The notes under the pieces are model-generated. The model made no database searches. It was given only the letters and a program-made list of their open reading frames with translations, and was not told the origin of the DNA. From positions 1 to 46,701 of the forward strand of contig DAHUXN010000033.1 in NCBI GenBank assembly GCA_027307115.1: a DNA stretch of 46,701 nucleotides, written 5' to 3'. Numbering within the stretch: the first letter of the stretch is position 1; each line of letters starts with the position of its first letter. This document shows positions 10,126 to 17,576 of the stretch, piece after piece. Made by a program: the position numbers and the translations under genes. This stretch comes from Acidobacteriota bacterium. Lineage in GTDB: Bacteria > Acidobacteriota > Terriglobia > Acidiferrales > UBA7541.

Positions 10126-11955
10126 GTGAAGAAAAGAATCTCGCGTCGTGATTTGCTCAAAACTGGCCTGGCTGCAAGCGCGTCATCGCTCGTATTGCCG
10201 GGCGGCGGGAATCAGCTTGCCGCGCCGCCACGTCTCGCCTTGCCGGTTGCGGGTGGGCAGGCAAGCGCAGAAGCTCCGCCGCCCGACGGAACCATTGTTC
10301 CACTCACTTCCTCAAGCGATGTTTATCTTCCGCCGCGGGGCAGAAGTTTCTTCAAATTCAGTTTTGATTTTCCCGAGCCGTCGGTCTCGTTTCAAAGGAT
10401 GCTCTTTTCTTTTCGGCTGTACACCTTCGAAAATACATATGGCCTCGACCGCGATCACTTGACGGTCGAAAAGACCGTCAACGGCATCGTGCTCCGGTGC
10501 TCGCAATTCGTATGGGCTGGAGATCAGCAGAAAGTCGCCGGTACTCTGCTCGCTCGAATTCGGAGAAACGGAGAATTCGTCGAGTGGGATGTCTCGGCCG
10601 AGATGGATCAACCCATTAAGTCCATCTCCGCAGTCGTGCGTGGCGTGCCGCGTGGGCAAATCTCCGCCGGAAGCGAAGGCTTCTTTGACCCCAAGGATAA
10701 CGAATTGCTTCTGGGTTATCCCTTCGGAGGCGGCGACCATCACACCGCCGTCGGCATGGATTCTCCCGTGGCCGTAATTCAAGCGGGCGAGCACGATTTC
10801 TTTTTTCTCTCGGCTCTTTTGGATCGCGTCCGCGCCAATCGTTTCTACTTTCAACCGGGACCCAAAGGCTATCGCGTCGAACTCGTCTATGAACAGGAAG
10901 GCTGGAAGAAAAGCAATCAATTGCATAGTCCCACGTGGCGCGCGGGACGCACTCAGACCGCCGAAGACGCATTTCGTACGCACTTCGCGCACGTCGAACA
11001 ATCTTTTGCCATTCCTGACTGGGATAAGCGCCAGGACGTGCCGGCGTGGTTTCCGGATATCGCCCTGGTCGTATCCATTCATGGCATGCATTGGACCGGA
11101 TACATCTTCAACGATTTCTCTAAAGCCTCGCGAATTCTTAACTGGGTTGCTACTCAAATTCCCGCGAAGAACGTCATGGTATTTCTTCCCGCCTGGGACG
11201 GCCGTTATTATTGGGAGTATCCCATTTACAAAGTCAGTCCGCAGCTTGGCGGCGAGGACGGCTTCCGCGCCCTTATTCAGAGCGGCCAACGTCTTGGCTT
11301 CCGTTTTTTGCCCATGTTCGGCATGAATGGCGCCAACGACAAGCTGCCCGTCTTTTCGAAGTTCTCGGATGCAATCACGGCGGACATTGATGGCAACTCG
11401 TTCGATTTGGATTGGGTGGATTGGGACAACGATCGCCACATGGAGGGCTGGGGCAGGTACATGAACCTTGGCGTGGATTCGTGGAGAAATTGGCTCTCTG
11501 CCCGCATCGCCTACGTAGTTGAACGATTCGGAGTCGATGGCTATTTTCTAGACATCTCCGGCGGCTGGCAGAACAACACCAAAGCTGACATGCACGAGGG
11601 AACCCGGCGGCTCGTCGAAGACCTGCGTCAGAAATTCCCGCACGTCCTCGCCGTCGGGGAGTTCTCCTACGACGCCTTGATGTCCATCTTGCCCGTTTAC
11701 CAGATTTTCCCGTCGCGCGGTTACCCGCCTGCATTTCAAAAGTACGCGCGCACCTTCGAACACCTCAGCCATCCAGCTCCAGGGCGGGGAAGCAGCGGCG
11801 TTCACGAATCCGGGTTCGGACACTTTCATCCCGAAGTGCGTAAAGACCAGCCGGTAATCCCAACCATCACCGTGGTGGACGATACATTCGACAAGTATCG
11901 CGAAGTAATGGCCGAAATCATCACGGGAGCAAAAACGCGCGCGGGTATCGCGTAA
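10126..11955 (+). CDS. Tat-exported putative glycoside hydrolase-like protein
   Basis: A 609-residue protein starting with GTG after GGAGG at 10113-10117. The N-terminus ISRRDLLKTGLAASASS is a classic twin-arginine signal, so the protein is probably exported folded. Residues about 50-280 look like a beta-rich N-terminal domain. Residues about 300-530 alternate beta strands and helices with acidic/aromatic motifs such as DGRYYWEYP, FLPMFGMNG, DLDWVDWDND, GVDGYFLDISGGW and VLAVGEFSYD, as in (beta/alpha)8 glycosidases of the GH-A/GH13-like superfamily. The placing of acidic residues at presumed strand ends suggests a retaining or inverting glycosidase, but I cannot name a family. The gene stands alone between the RND fragment and a convergent DedA-like gene. 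Confidence 0.7.
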   Translation: MKKRISRRDLLKTGLAASASSLVLPGGGNQLAAPPRLALPVAGGQASAEAPPPDGTIVPLTSSSDVYLPPRGRSFFKFSFDFPEPSVSFQRMLFSFRLYTFENTYGLDRDHLTVEKTVNGIVLRCSQFVWAGDQQKVAGTLLARIRRNGEFVEWDVSAEMDQPIKSISAVVRGVPRGQISAGSEGFFDPKDNELLLGYPFGGGDHHTAVGMDSPVAVIQAGEHDFFFLSALLDRVRANRFYFQPGPKGYRVELVYEQEGWKKSNQLHSPTWRAGRTQTAEDAFRTHFAHVEQSFAIPDWDKRQDVPAWFPDIALVVSIHGMHWTGYIFNDFSKASRILNWVATQIPAKNVMVFLPAWDGRYYWEYPIYKVSPQLGGEDGFRALIQSGQRLGFRFLPMFGMNGANDKLPVFSKFSDAITADIDGNSFDLDWVDWDNDRHMEGWGRYMNLGVDSWRNWLSARIAYVVERFGVDGYFLDISGGWQNNTKADMHEGTRRLVEDLRQKFPHVLAVGEFSYDALMSILPVYQIFPSRGYPPAFQKYARTFEHLSHPAPGRGSSGVHESGFGHFHPEVRKDQPVIPTITVVDDTFDKYREVMAEIITGAKTRAGIA

Positions 11956-12034
11956 CCGCTTCCTCTGTCGGGAAGTCAGACCTGTTGAGGAGGCATGCCG
12001 GAGTGGAATCTCCAGGGCTCTTACCGGAGTTCTG

Positions 12035-12691
12035 TTACAAGCTCGTTCGGGCCGTTTGCGCTTTCAAGTCCGCTTTTTCCCGGTAATGCCCAATGATCGT
12101 GATTGCTGCGCTCACCACCGCCAGTCCAATCAGCGCGTACAGAATCGGCAGCCCGTACTGCGAGAACAAGCGCAGGATTTGCCGTCCGTAAACGCTCGCG
12201 AGGTAAGCCAAGGCCGTGTATCGCGCTGCGCGTCCCACTGCGAGCGCCGCCAGGAATTTCTTCGTCGGGTAATTTGTTGCTCCCGCAACCACCAGGAAAG
12301 GCACCATCGGCACGGGCGGCGGCAGCATCGCGGGAATCGCAATTGCCCCGAAACCCCACTTCCGGACCAGGTCGTAGATTTTCTTCATCAATCCATGCTT
12401 CATCTTGCGCTCGACTAAATCCTTCCCTTGTTTTCGAGCGAGCCGGAACGTGATGTACCCGCCGAGCACCGCGCCGGCCGTCGCCATTAACGCGTAATAA
12501 GGCCATAACTGTCGTTGGTGCGCCGCCAGCACAATCGTCAGCGCGTCCATGCTGCCGGGCACGGGAATCACGGAGTTGTCGAGAAGCCCAAGCAGGATCA
12601 GGCCCGGCCCGCCGAGGTGGATGAACCACGCGGACAGCGTCCGCCGCGTCGTAGGCTTAATCATTGCGGCCATAATTTTAGCGGCTTGCAT
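12035..12691 (-). CDS. DedA/VTT-domain membrane protein
   Basis: About 218 residues from the chosen ATG at 12691, which is preceded by GGGGG; the frame is open further upstream to 12745. Four to five hydrophobic segments are present. The motif GSMDALTIVLA near the N-terminus, the G-x3-GGYITFRLARKQG segment and the Pro-rich PAMLPPPVPMVPFLVVAGA re-entrant loop are typical of SNARE-associated/VTT (DedA) proteins. Family knowledge: DedA proteins are linked to lipid carrier (undecaprenyl phosphate or phosphatidylethanolamine) translocation and envelope homeostasis. No functional partner is adjacent. It converges with the Tat-hydrolase gene, leaving about 80 bases between them. Confidence 0.8.
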   Translation of the reverse strand: MQAAKIMAAMIKPTTRRTLSAWFIHLGGPGLILLGLLDNSVIPVPGSMDALTIVLAAHQRQLWPYYALMATAGAVLGGYITFRLARKQGKDLVERKMKHGLMKKIYDLVRKWGFGAIAIPAMLPPPVPMVPFLVVAGATNYPTKKFLAALAVGRAARYTALAYLASVYGRQILRLFSQYGLPILYALIGLAVVSAAITIIGHYREKADLKAQTARTSL

Positions 12692-12822
12692 GTTCCCCCA
12701 ATTACCGCCGTGCCTACCCGGCCCCCTAAGATGAAATGTCAGCATAACTGGTCTGATCGTTCCAGAACCACGCGATTGTGCCCTAATGAATCAGTTCACA
12801 CATCAGAAATCGCCAGGGGAGT

Positions 12823-13305
12823 TCACCGTTTGTAACCAATCTTCCGCACAAAATCGTGCCGCGCCTGCGCCTCCGCCGGGTCCTCGACGCCCTTTGGCGA
12901 TGTGCCATCCACAACTCCCATCACCCCTCGCCCCTGTTTCGTCTCCGCCACAATCACTTCCACGGGATTCGCGGTCGCGCAAAAAATTGAACACACTTCA
13001 TAGCAATCCTTGATTCGTCCCAGCAGGTTGACCGGATACGCGTCGCGCACCAGCACTACGAACAGATGCCCCGCGCCCACCGCCTGCGCGTTCGCAATGG
13101 CGGCCGCGCGCAGCTCATCGTCGTTGGCTTCCACGCGCACCAGGCACGGTCCAGACGCCTCGTTGAATGCAATCGCAAATTTCGCGCCCGGCACTGTGTT
13201 GACGATCGCTTCAAAAACGTCCTCTGCCGTTTTAATGAAGTGCGCTTGCCCCAGAATCGCGTTCGCGCCTTCCGGTATTTCGATTCGTACGCTCGTCAAT
13301 TCCAT
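12823..13305 (-). CDS. Adenosine-specific kinase family protein (PF04008-type)
   Basis: A 160-residue soluble protein. The start at 13305 is supported by GAGGG five bases upstream; a longer open frame runs to 13473 but its extra residues are not family-like. Recognisable blocks are ELTSVRIEIPEGANAILGQAHFIKTAEDV at the N-terminus, GAKFAIAFNEASGPCLVR, and FCATANPVEVIVAETKQGRGVMGVVDG with the conserved C-terminal Gly-rich segment. Length and motif order fit the adenosine-specific kinase family first characterised from hyperthermophilic archaea. The in vivo role in bacteria is not established. It is separated from the DedA-like gene by about 130 bases on the same strand and is divergent to the PGPGW gene. 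Confidence 0.85.
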   Translation of the reverse strand: MELTSVRIEIPEGANAILGQAHFIKTAEDVFEAIVNTVPGAKFAIAFNEASGPCLVRVEANDDELRAAAIANAQAVGAGHLFVVLVRDAYPVNLLGRIKDCYEVCSIFCATANPVEVIVAETKQGRGVMGVVDGTSPKGVEDPAEAQARHDFVRKIGYKR

Positions 13306-13581
13306 TTTTGCCCTCGCCAGGTAAATCTTTTCCATCCGCGCGCAATTTGTTTTCAATCCGCAGCGCGCCCGAATCGGGAAAGCCATTATCTGCGGGGTTT
13401 TTGCGACAGACAAGACCTTCGCAGTTTGGTCATTTACGTGCTCCTGAATCCCTAGCCGTTCGTGAGCATCCAACTGAATGCAGGAAAAATACGCACGGCA
13501 GTACGAGATTTTATCGGCCCGTTATACGGTCTTTCCCAGGCCCCGCGCAACTGGTTGGTGGAACGGAACAGGTCACAAAAG

Positions 13582-13824
13582 ATGCTTTTCAGGACTCTTC
13601 AACAGGCCAAGCGCTTCCTTCGCATCCTTCTCGGCTTCACGCTTCTGGCTCTCGGCGTGGTGTTGTTTTTCAGCCCCGCGCCTGGCTGGCTCGTGATGCT
13701 GCTCGGTTTGGGGCTTCTCGCCGCCGAATTCGTCTGGGCTCGCCGTTTGCTCGCTAGTATGAAGGAACAAGGTGTCCGTCTCCGCGACTTCGTCTTCGCT
13801 CGCAGCCACACCGAAGGTGACTGA
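13582..13824 (+). CDS. Small PGPGW-type transmembrane protein
   Basis: An 80-residue protein from the ATG at 13582. A basic N-terminus (FRTLQQAKRFLR) is followed by a membrane helix, the signature turn SPAPGW (family consensus PGPGW), a second glycine/leucine-rich helix and a charged tail. This is the two-helix hairpin of the PF09656-like family of unknown function. The frame is open upstream to 13462, but the extra residues are not membrane-like or conserved. Probably monocistronic. Confidence 0.7.
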   Translation: MLFRTLQQAKRFLRILLGFTLLALGVVLFFSPAPGWLVMLLGLGLLAAEFVWARRLLASMKEQGVRLRDFVFARSHTEGD

Positions 13825-13881
13825 ACCGCTCTCCCGTTTTTAGAATCTCTCTCCCATTTTTCATTTTCGGGCACGTGCGCA

Positions 13882-13937
13882 CCCCACGAATTTTTCATCC
13901 CGAGCCGCCATGCGGCGAGGGATCTGCTTTTCGTTTT
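13882..13937. repeat. Dispersed 56-bp repeat, copy A (inverted relative to copy B)
   Basis: This segment matches the reverse complement of 46152-46207 with only about three differences. The shared core includes CATCCCGAGCCGCCATG followed by GGCGAGGGATCTGC. Degenerate relatives occur at 46265-46405 and 46571-46618. It lies in the 373-base gap between the PGPGW gene and the next SDR, outside any gene. Confidence 0.8.
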
Positions 13938-13984
13938 GACGGGTCCCGGTCAGGATGTCAACACAGCCAAGTCATCTAAGAACG

Positions 13985-14050
13985 GCCCTTTTCAGGGCAC
14001 GGCTTTAGCCGTGCCGTACAACTCCAAAAACACCAGGGGTTTTAACCCCT
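13985..14050. repeat. Cluster of three short hairpins (palindromic repeat)
   Basis: Three dyads lie here. GCCCT/AGGGC is at 13985-13998. GGCACGGC-TTTA-GCCGTGCC is at 13996-14015; it shares three bases with the first, so those two are mutually exclusive. AGGGGTT-TT-AACCCCT is at 14035-14050. The first two form a unit that recurs at 35791-35823 with compensating changes in the stem. No U-tract follows, so these are better described as palindromic intergenic repeats than as terminators. The rest of the 13825-14197 gap shows nothing else. Confidence 0.7.
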
Positions 14051-14197
14051 GAGGCCAGAACGACATTTGGCCACGGCATTTATTTTCGCCCAATGTTTCA
14101 ATTGCGTCGCTCGCCGAGCCCGCTCGTCGCAACAACTATCCCTTTTCAGACGGCCCCGCGTGTGGTTTCATTTCGGCGTAACATCTGGGAGGCACGC

Positions 14198-14995
14198 ATG
14201 GGTTACGACGAACGGCGCTGGGCGGGGAAGTGGGCGCTAGTGACGGGCGCGAGCGCCGGAATCGGCCGCGCCTTTGCCGAACAGCTTGCCGCCGGTGGCG
14301 CTAACGTCGTCCTCACCGCCCGCCGCCGCGACCGCCTCGAAGAACTCGCCTCCAAACTCCGTGCCGCACATTCCATCAAAACCGAAATCTTCGCAACAGA
14401 TCTTGGGCAGCCCAACGCGCCCGCTGAAATTTTCGCCTTTACGCAAGCGAAGAACCTCGAAATCGAGCTGCTGATCAACAACGCGGGATTCGGCGCCTAC
14501 GGCCCGCTTCACGAATCCGACCTCGCGCGCCAACTAGAAATGATTCAGGTCAATTGCTCGGCGGTCGTTCATCTGACGCGTTTGTACCTGCCAGAGATGG
14601 TCGCGCGCGGCCACGGAGACATTCTCATCGTCGCCTCTGTCGCCGCCTTCCAAGCCGTGCCTTACATTTCGACCTACGCCGCCACAAAAGCTTTCGACCT
14701 TCTTTTCGCCGAGGGCATCGCGGAAGAAGTTCGCCGCTACGGCGTTCACGTTTGCGCGCTTTGCCCCGGCTCGACCACCACCGAATTTCGCGAAGTCGCC
14801 GGCCAGCCCGAGCACACCTTTCGCGGCGCGGAAACGGCCGAAAGAGTGGCGCGCGTCGGATTGCGCGCGCTGGCGGAAGGGAAAAGCAGCGTGATCTCCG
14901 GCTTAAAAAACAAGCTGAGCGTCGAAGGCCAGCGTTTGGCCCCGCGCAGAATGGTCACGCGCGTCGCCGCCAGCATGTTCGACCCAGGGAAGTAG
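14198..14995 (+). CDS. SDR family oxidoreductase (DltE/YqjQ-like)
   Basis: A 265-residue short-chain dehydrogenase. The ATG at 14198 follows GGGAGG at about 14187-14192; an open extension to 14093 is not homologous. The nucleotide-binding motif is TGASAGIGRAFAEQLA, and the catalytic residues are in SVAAFQAVPYISTYAATKAF (Ser, then Tyr-x3-Lys as YAATK). The C-terminal half (CPGSTTTEF) is typical of the classical branch that acts on acyl chains or small ketones. It ends 17 bases before a Tat-exported beta-glucosidase gene on the same strand, so the two are probably co-transcribed, although no metabolic link is obvious. Confidence 0.87.
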   Translation: MGYDERRWAGKWALVTGASAGIGRAFAEQLAAGGANVVLTARRRDRLEELASKLRAAHSIKTEIFATDLGQPNAPAEIFAFTQAKNLEIELLINNAGFGAYGPLHESDLARQLEMIQVNCSAVVHLTRLYLPEMVARGHGDILIVASVAAFQAVPYISTYAATKAFDLLFAEGIAEEVRRYGVHVCALCPGSTTTEFREVAGQPEHTFRGAETAERVARVGLRALAEGKSSVISGLKNKLSVEGQRLAPRRMVTRVAASMFDPGK

Positions 14996-15012
14996 CTTTT
15001 GACGTGCGCGAA

Positions 15013-16560
15013 ATGACGCGACGACGAAGCATCTCGCACAATTTCACGCGCCGCGAATTTCTTTCCGTTTTCGGCGCTTCGGGCCTTTCGCTCGCGAGCT
15101 TGCGGCTTGCGCAGGGGGTGCCAACGTCGCAAACGTCGCCTGCGCCTGGGACGCAAACCACGCGGCTGTTTTCAAAGGACTTTCTGTGGGGTGCCGCGAC
15201 TTCGGCCTACCAAATCGAAGGCGCCACGCGCGAAGACGGCAAAGGCCTCTCCGTCTGGGACCATTTCGCTCACAAGCCCGGCAAAATCCACGATGGCCAG
15301 ACGGGCGATGTCGCCTGCGATTTTTATCACCGTTACGCCGAAGACATTGCCCACATGCGCGACATGGGCCTCACCGCGTTTCGCTTCAGCATTTCCTGGC
15401 CTCGCGTGCTTCCCGACGGCACAGGCAGCGCCAACCAAAAAGGCCTCGATTTTTACAACCGTCTCGTCGACGCGCTCCTCGCCGCGGGCATCACGCCCGT
15501 TGTCACGTTATTTCACTGGGACACGCCGCTCGCGCTTCATCGTCGCGGCGGCTGGCTCTCGCGCGACATGCCCGGGTGGTTCAGCGATTACGCCGCCATC
15601 GTCGCTCGCGCGCTCTCTGACCGCGTCACGCACTGGCTCACAATCAACGAACCGCGCTCGTTCATCGGCGGCGCCTACGTCACCGGAGTGCAAGCGCCCG
15701 GCGAAAAACTTCCCCGCGCCGATTACATGCGCGCCGCGCACATCACGTTTCTCGCGCACGGTCGCGCCGTGCAAGCGATTCGCGCCAACGCGCATCAGCC
15801 CGCGCAAATCGGATACGCGTGTGACGTCTCGCCTTCATTGCCTGCGTCCGATTCCACCGCGGATATTTCTGCCGCGCGCGAATCCACATTTTCGAGCCCT
15901 CTCGACCGCTTCTCCGGCGCTCTTTGGTGGCGTGAAAACGCCTGGTGGCTCGATCCCGTTTTTCTCGGACGCTATCCCGCCGCCGCGCTCGCCGCACTGG
16001 GCAAAGACGCGCCCGAAATTCTCCCCGGCGACATGGAAACGATTCACCAGCCGCTTGATTTTTTGGGCGCGAATATCTACGGCGGCTGGTTGGTGCGCGC
16101 TGGCGAGAATGGCGAATCCGAGGAAGTCCATTTTCCCGCGGGTTTTCCGCTCACCGCCTTCGGCTGGCAGGTGACGCCGGACGCCCTATATTGGGCGCCA
16201 AAGTGGCTTCACGAGCGTTACCACCTGCCCATTTTCATCACCGAAAACGGCTGCTCGTCCCGCGACTGGATTTCCCTCGACGGCAAAGTGCACGATCCGC
16301 AGCGCATCGACTTCACCGCGCGCTATCTTCTCGCCCTCGCTCGCGCCTCGCGCGAAGGCGTCCCGCTGCTCGGCTATCTTCATTGGTCGCTGCTTGATAA
16401 TTTTGAATGGCAGGAAGGCTACACGGAGCGCTTCGGCCTGATCTTCGTCGACTTTCCCACGCGCCGCCGCATCCCCAAGGATTCCGCCCTCTGGTACGCC
16501 GCCGTGATCAAGTCCAACGGCGCGTCACTCCAACCGTTGGCCTCCGCTCCGTTTCCGTAG
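15013..16560 (+). CDS. Tat-exported GH1 beta-glucosidase
   Basis: A 515-residue protein. The N-terminus FTRREFLSVFGASGLSLASL is a twin-arginine signal. The mature part begins DFLWGAATSAYQIEGA, the canonical GH1 start. The acid/base glutamate lies in LTINEPRSF (family consensus T-x-NEP) and the nucleophile in IFITENGCSS (consensus I/V-TENG); the aglycone-site motif YLHWSLLDNFEW is near the C-terminus. Family knowledge: hydrolysis of terminal beta-D-glucosyl or related residues from cello-oligosaccharides and glycosides. GH1 enzymes are usually cytoplasmic, so a Tat leader is noteworthy. I chose the ATG at 15013 because it gives the intact leader; the frame is also open through the upstream SDR gene but in a non-coding register. 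Confidence 0.93.
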   Translation: MTRRRSISHNFTRREFLSVFGASGLSLASLRLAQGVPTSQTSPAPGTQTTRLFSKDFLWGAATSAYQIEGATREDGKGLSVWDHFAHKPGKIHDGQTGDVACDFYHRYAEDIAHMRDMGLTAFRFSISWPRVLPDGTGSANQKGLDFYNRLVDALLAAGITPVVTLFHWDTPLALHRRGGWLSRDMPGWFSDYAAIVARALSDRVTHWLTINEPRSFIGGAYVTGVQAPGEKLPRADYMRAAHITFLAHGRAVQAIRANAHQPAQIGYACDVSPSLPASDSTADISAARESTFSSPLDRFSGALWWRENAWWLDPVFLGRYPAAALAALGKDAPEILPGDMETIHQPLDFLGANIYGGWLVRAGENGESEEVHFPAGFPLTAFGWQVTPDALYWAPKWLHERYHLPIFITENGCSSRDWISLDGKVHDPQRIDFTARYLLALARASREGVPLLGYLHWSLLDNFEWQEGYTERFGLIFVDFPTRRRIPKDSALWYAAVIKSNGASLQPLASAPFP

Positions 16561-16593
16561 CGACAGAATGCGGCCTGTGGGGCGTTTTCGTAG

Positions 16594-16613
16594 GGGCGAC
16601 CCTTGGGTCGCCC
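16594..16613. repeat. Intergenic palindrome GGGCGACCC/GGGTCGCCC
   Basis: A perfect 9-bp stem with a TT loop, preceded by GTAG, 34 bases after the GH1 stop codon. It belongs to the set of short hairpins scattered in the intergenic spaces of this window (see 13985, 35765, 46548). It could slow RNA decay or polymerase, but it lacks a U-tract. Confidence 0.6.
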
Positions 16614-16643
16614 ATGGCGACTCCCAGGTCGCTCTGCCCCGTC

Positions 16644-16736
16644 GTCTGATGTGGCACAGGGTTTAGCCTATGTGCTTTTGCGGGTGCCCCATCCTGAGCG
16701 AAGTTTACGAAGGGTGGGGTTTTCCTTTGTAGGGGC
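16644..16736 (+). repeat. 93-bp direct repeat, copy 1
   Basis: Nearly identical to 16876-16968, 232 bases downstream, with a handful of substitutions. It contains a GGCACAGG-TTTAG-CCT(A)TGTGC hairpin and the CATCCTGAGCGAAG...GAAGGGTGGGG block that also appears, degenerated, at about 35473 and 35693. It lies in the 477-base gene-free gap between the GH1 gene and the AhpD-like gene. Confidence 0.8.
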
Positions 16737-16875
16737 GCGAAAGGCCGGCTTTTTGGAGTGCGGCGGCTCGACGCCGCTTTGACGTCACGCGACCAACGGC
16801 AGGCTCTGGTAGGCCGCTGCTTTTTTAACCTGACGAGGGAACGGCCCGCCGATCGCGACCCCGAGTCGTGCCGCT

Positions 16876-16968
16876 GTCTGATGTGGCACAGGGTTTAGCC
16901 TGTGTGCTTTTGCGGGTGCCCCATCCTGAGCGAAGTTCGCGAAGGGTGGGTTTTTCCTTTGTAGGGGC
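16876..16968 (+). repeat. 93-bp direct repeat, copy 2
   Basis: The second copy of the unit at 16644-16736. Its hairpin reads GGCACAGG-TTTAG-CCTGTGTGC. The remaining sequence between and after the copies (16737-16875 and 16969-17037) shows further CG-rich short palindromes but no gene. Confidence 0.8.
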
Positions 16969-17037
16969 CGGTCGGATTTATCGGCCCGCGCGCGAAGTAT
17001 TTGTCTTTTAACTAGCCACTCGCCACTGCTACGCCGT

Positions 17038-17520
17038 CTACTTTGCCGCGCCCGCTTGGTTCGTCCGCGCCGCCGGCTGATACGTTCCCACGGCGGCCCG
17101 CGAAGAGATCGCCAGCCGGTTCCATCCGTTAATCGCGACCACGGCCATGATCAACGCCACAATTTCCTTCTCCGAAAATTGTTTCTTCACCCTCTCATAA
17201 ACTTCATCCGGCACATGCCCTTGCGAAACCAGCGTGACAGCCTCGGTCCACGCCAACGCCGCGCGCTCGCGCTCGGAATAAAATGGCGATTCTTCCCACG
17301 CATTCAATCCATAAAGCCTTTGCTCCGTCTCGCCTGCCGCTCGCGCATCTTTGGAATGCATGTCGAGGCAGTATGCGCATCCGTTGATTTGCGATGCGCG
17401 CATTTTGATCAGTTCGAGCAGCGGTTCCTCGAGTCCGGACTGCCGCAAATAAGTCTCCAGCCCGATCATCGCGTGATACACCTTCGGATCCACTTTCATG
17501 ATGTCGATTCTAGTTTCCAT
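17038..17520 (-). CDS. Carboxymuconolactone decarboxylase / AhpD-like protein
   Basis: A 160-residue all-helical protein of the AhpD/CMD superfamily. The conserved redox and proton-relay motif is visible as CAYCLDMHSKDAR (C-x2-C-x3-H), preceded by ELIKMRASQINGC. The start ATG at 17520 follows GGGAGGAAAGT. Family knowledge: members range from alkylhydroperoxidase-like disulfide reductases to decarboxylases; those with C-x2-C-x3-H and no ahpC neighbour are usually called peroxidase-related. It lies 56 bases downstream of acetyl-CoA synthetase on the same strand, so it is probably its co-transcribed distal gene. The physiological substrate is unknown. Confidence 0.88.
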   Translation of the reverse strand: METRIDIMKVDPKVYHAMIGLETYLRQSGLEEPLLELIKMRASQINGCAYCLDMHSKDARAAGETEQRLYGLNAWEESPFYSERERAALAWTEAVTLVSQGHVPDEVYERVKKQFSEKEIVALIMAVVAINGWNRLAISSRAAVGTYQPAARTNQAGAAK

Positions 17521-17576
17521 ACTTTCCTCCCTATTTTAGGGATGCTTTTGCTGGACGGGACGGTTCATCATTTTCC

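Noticed and set aside
14554-15012. 153-codon upstream extension of the GH1 gene
   Set aside because: It reads through the SDR gene in another frame, gives an Arg-rich nonsense sequence, and would bury the Tat leader.
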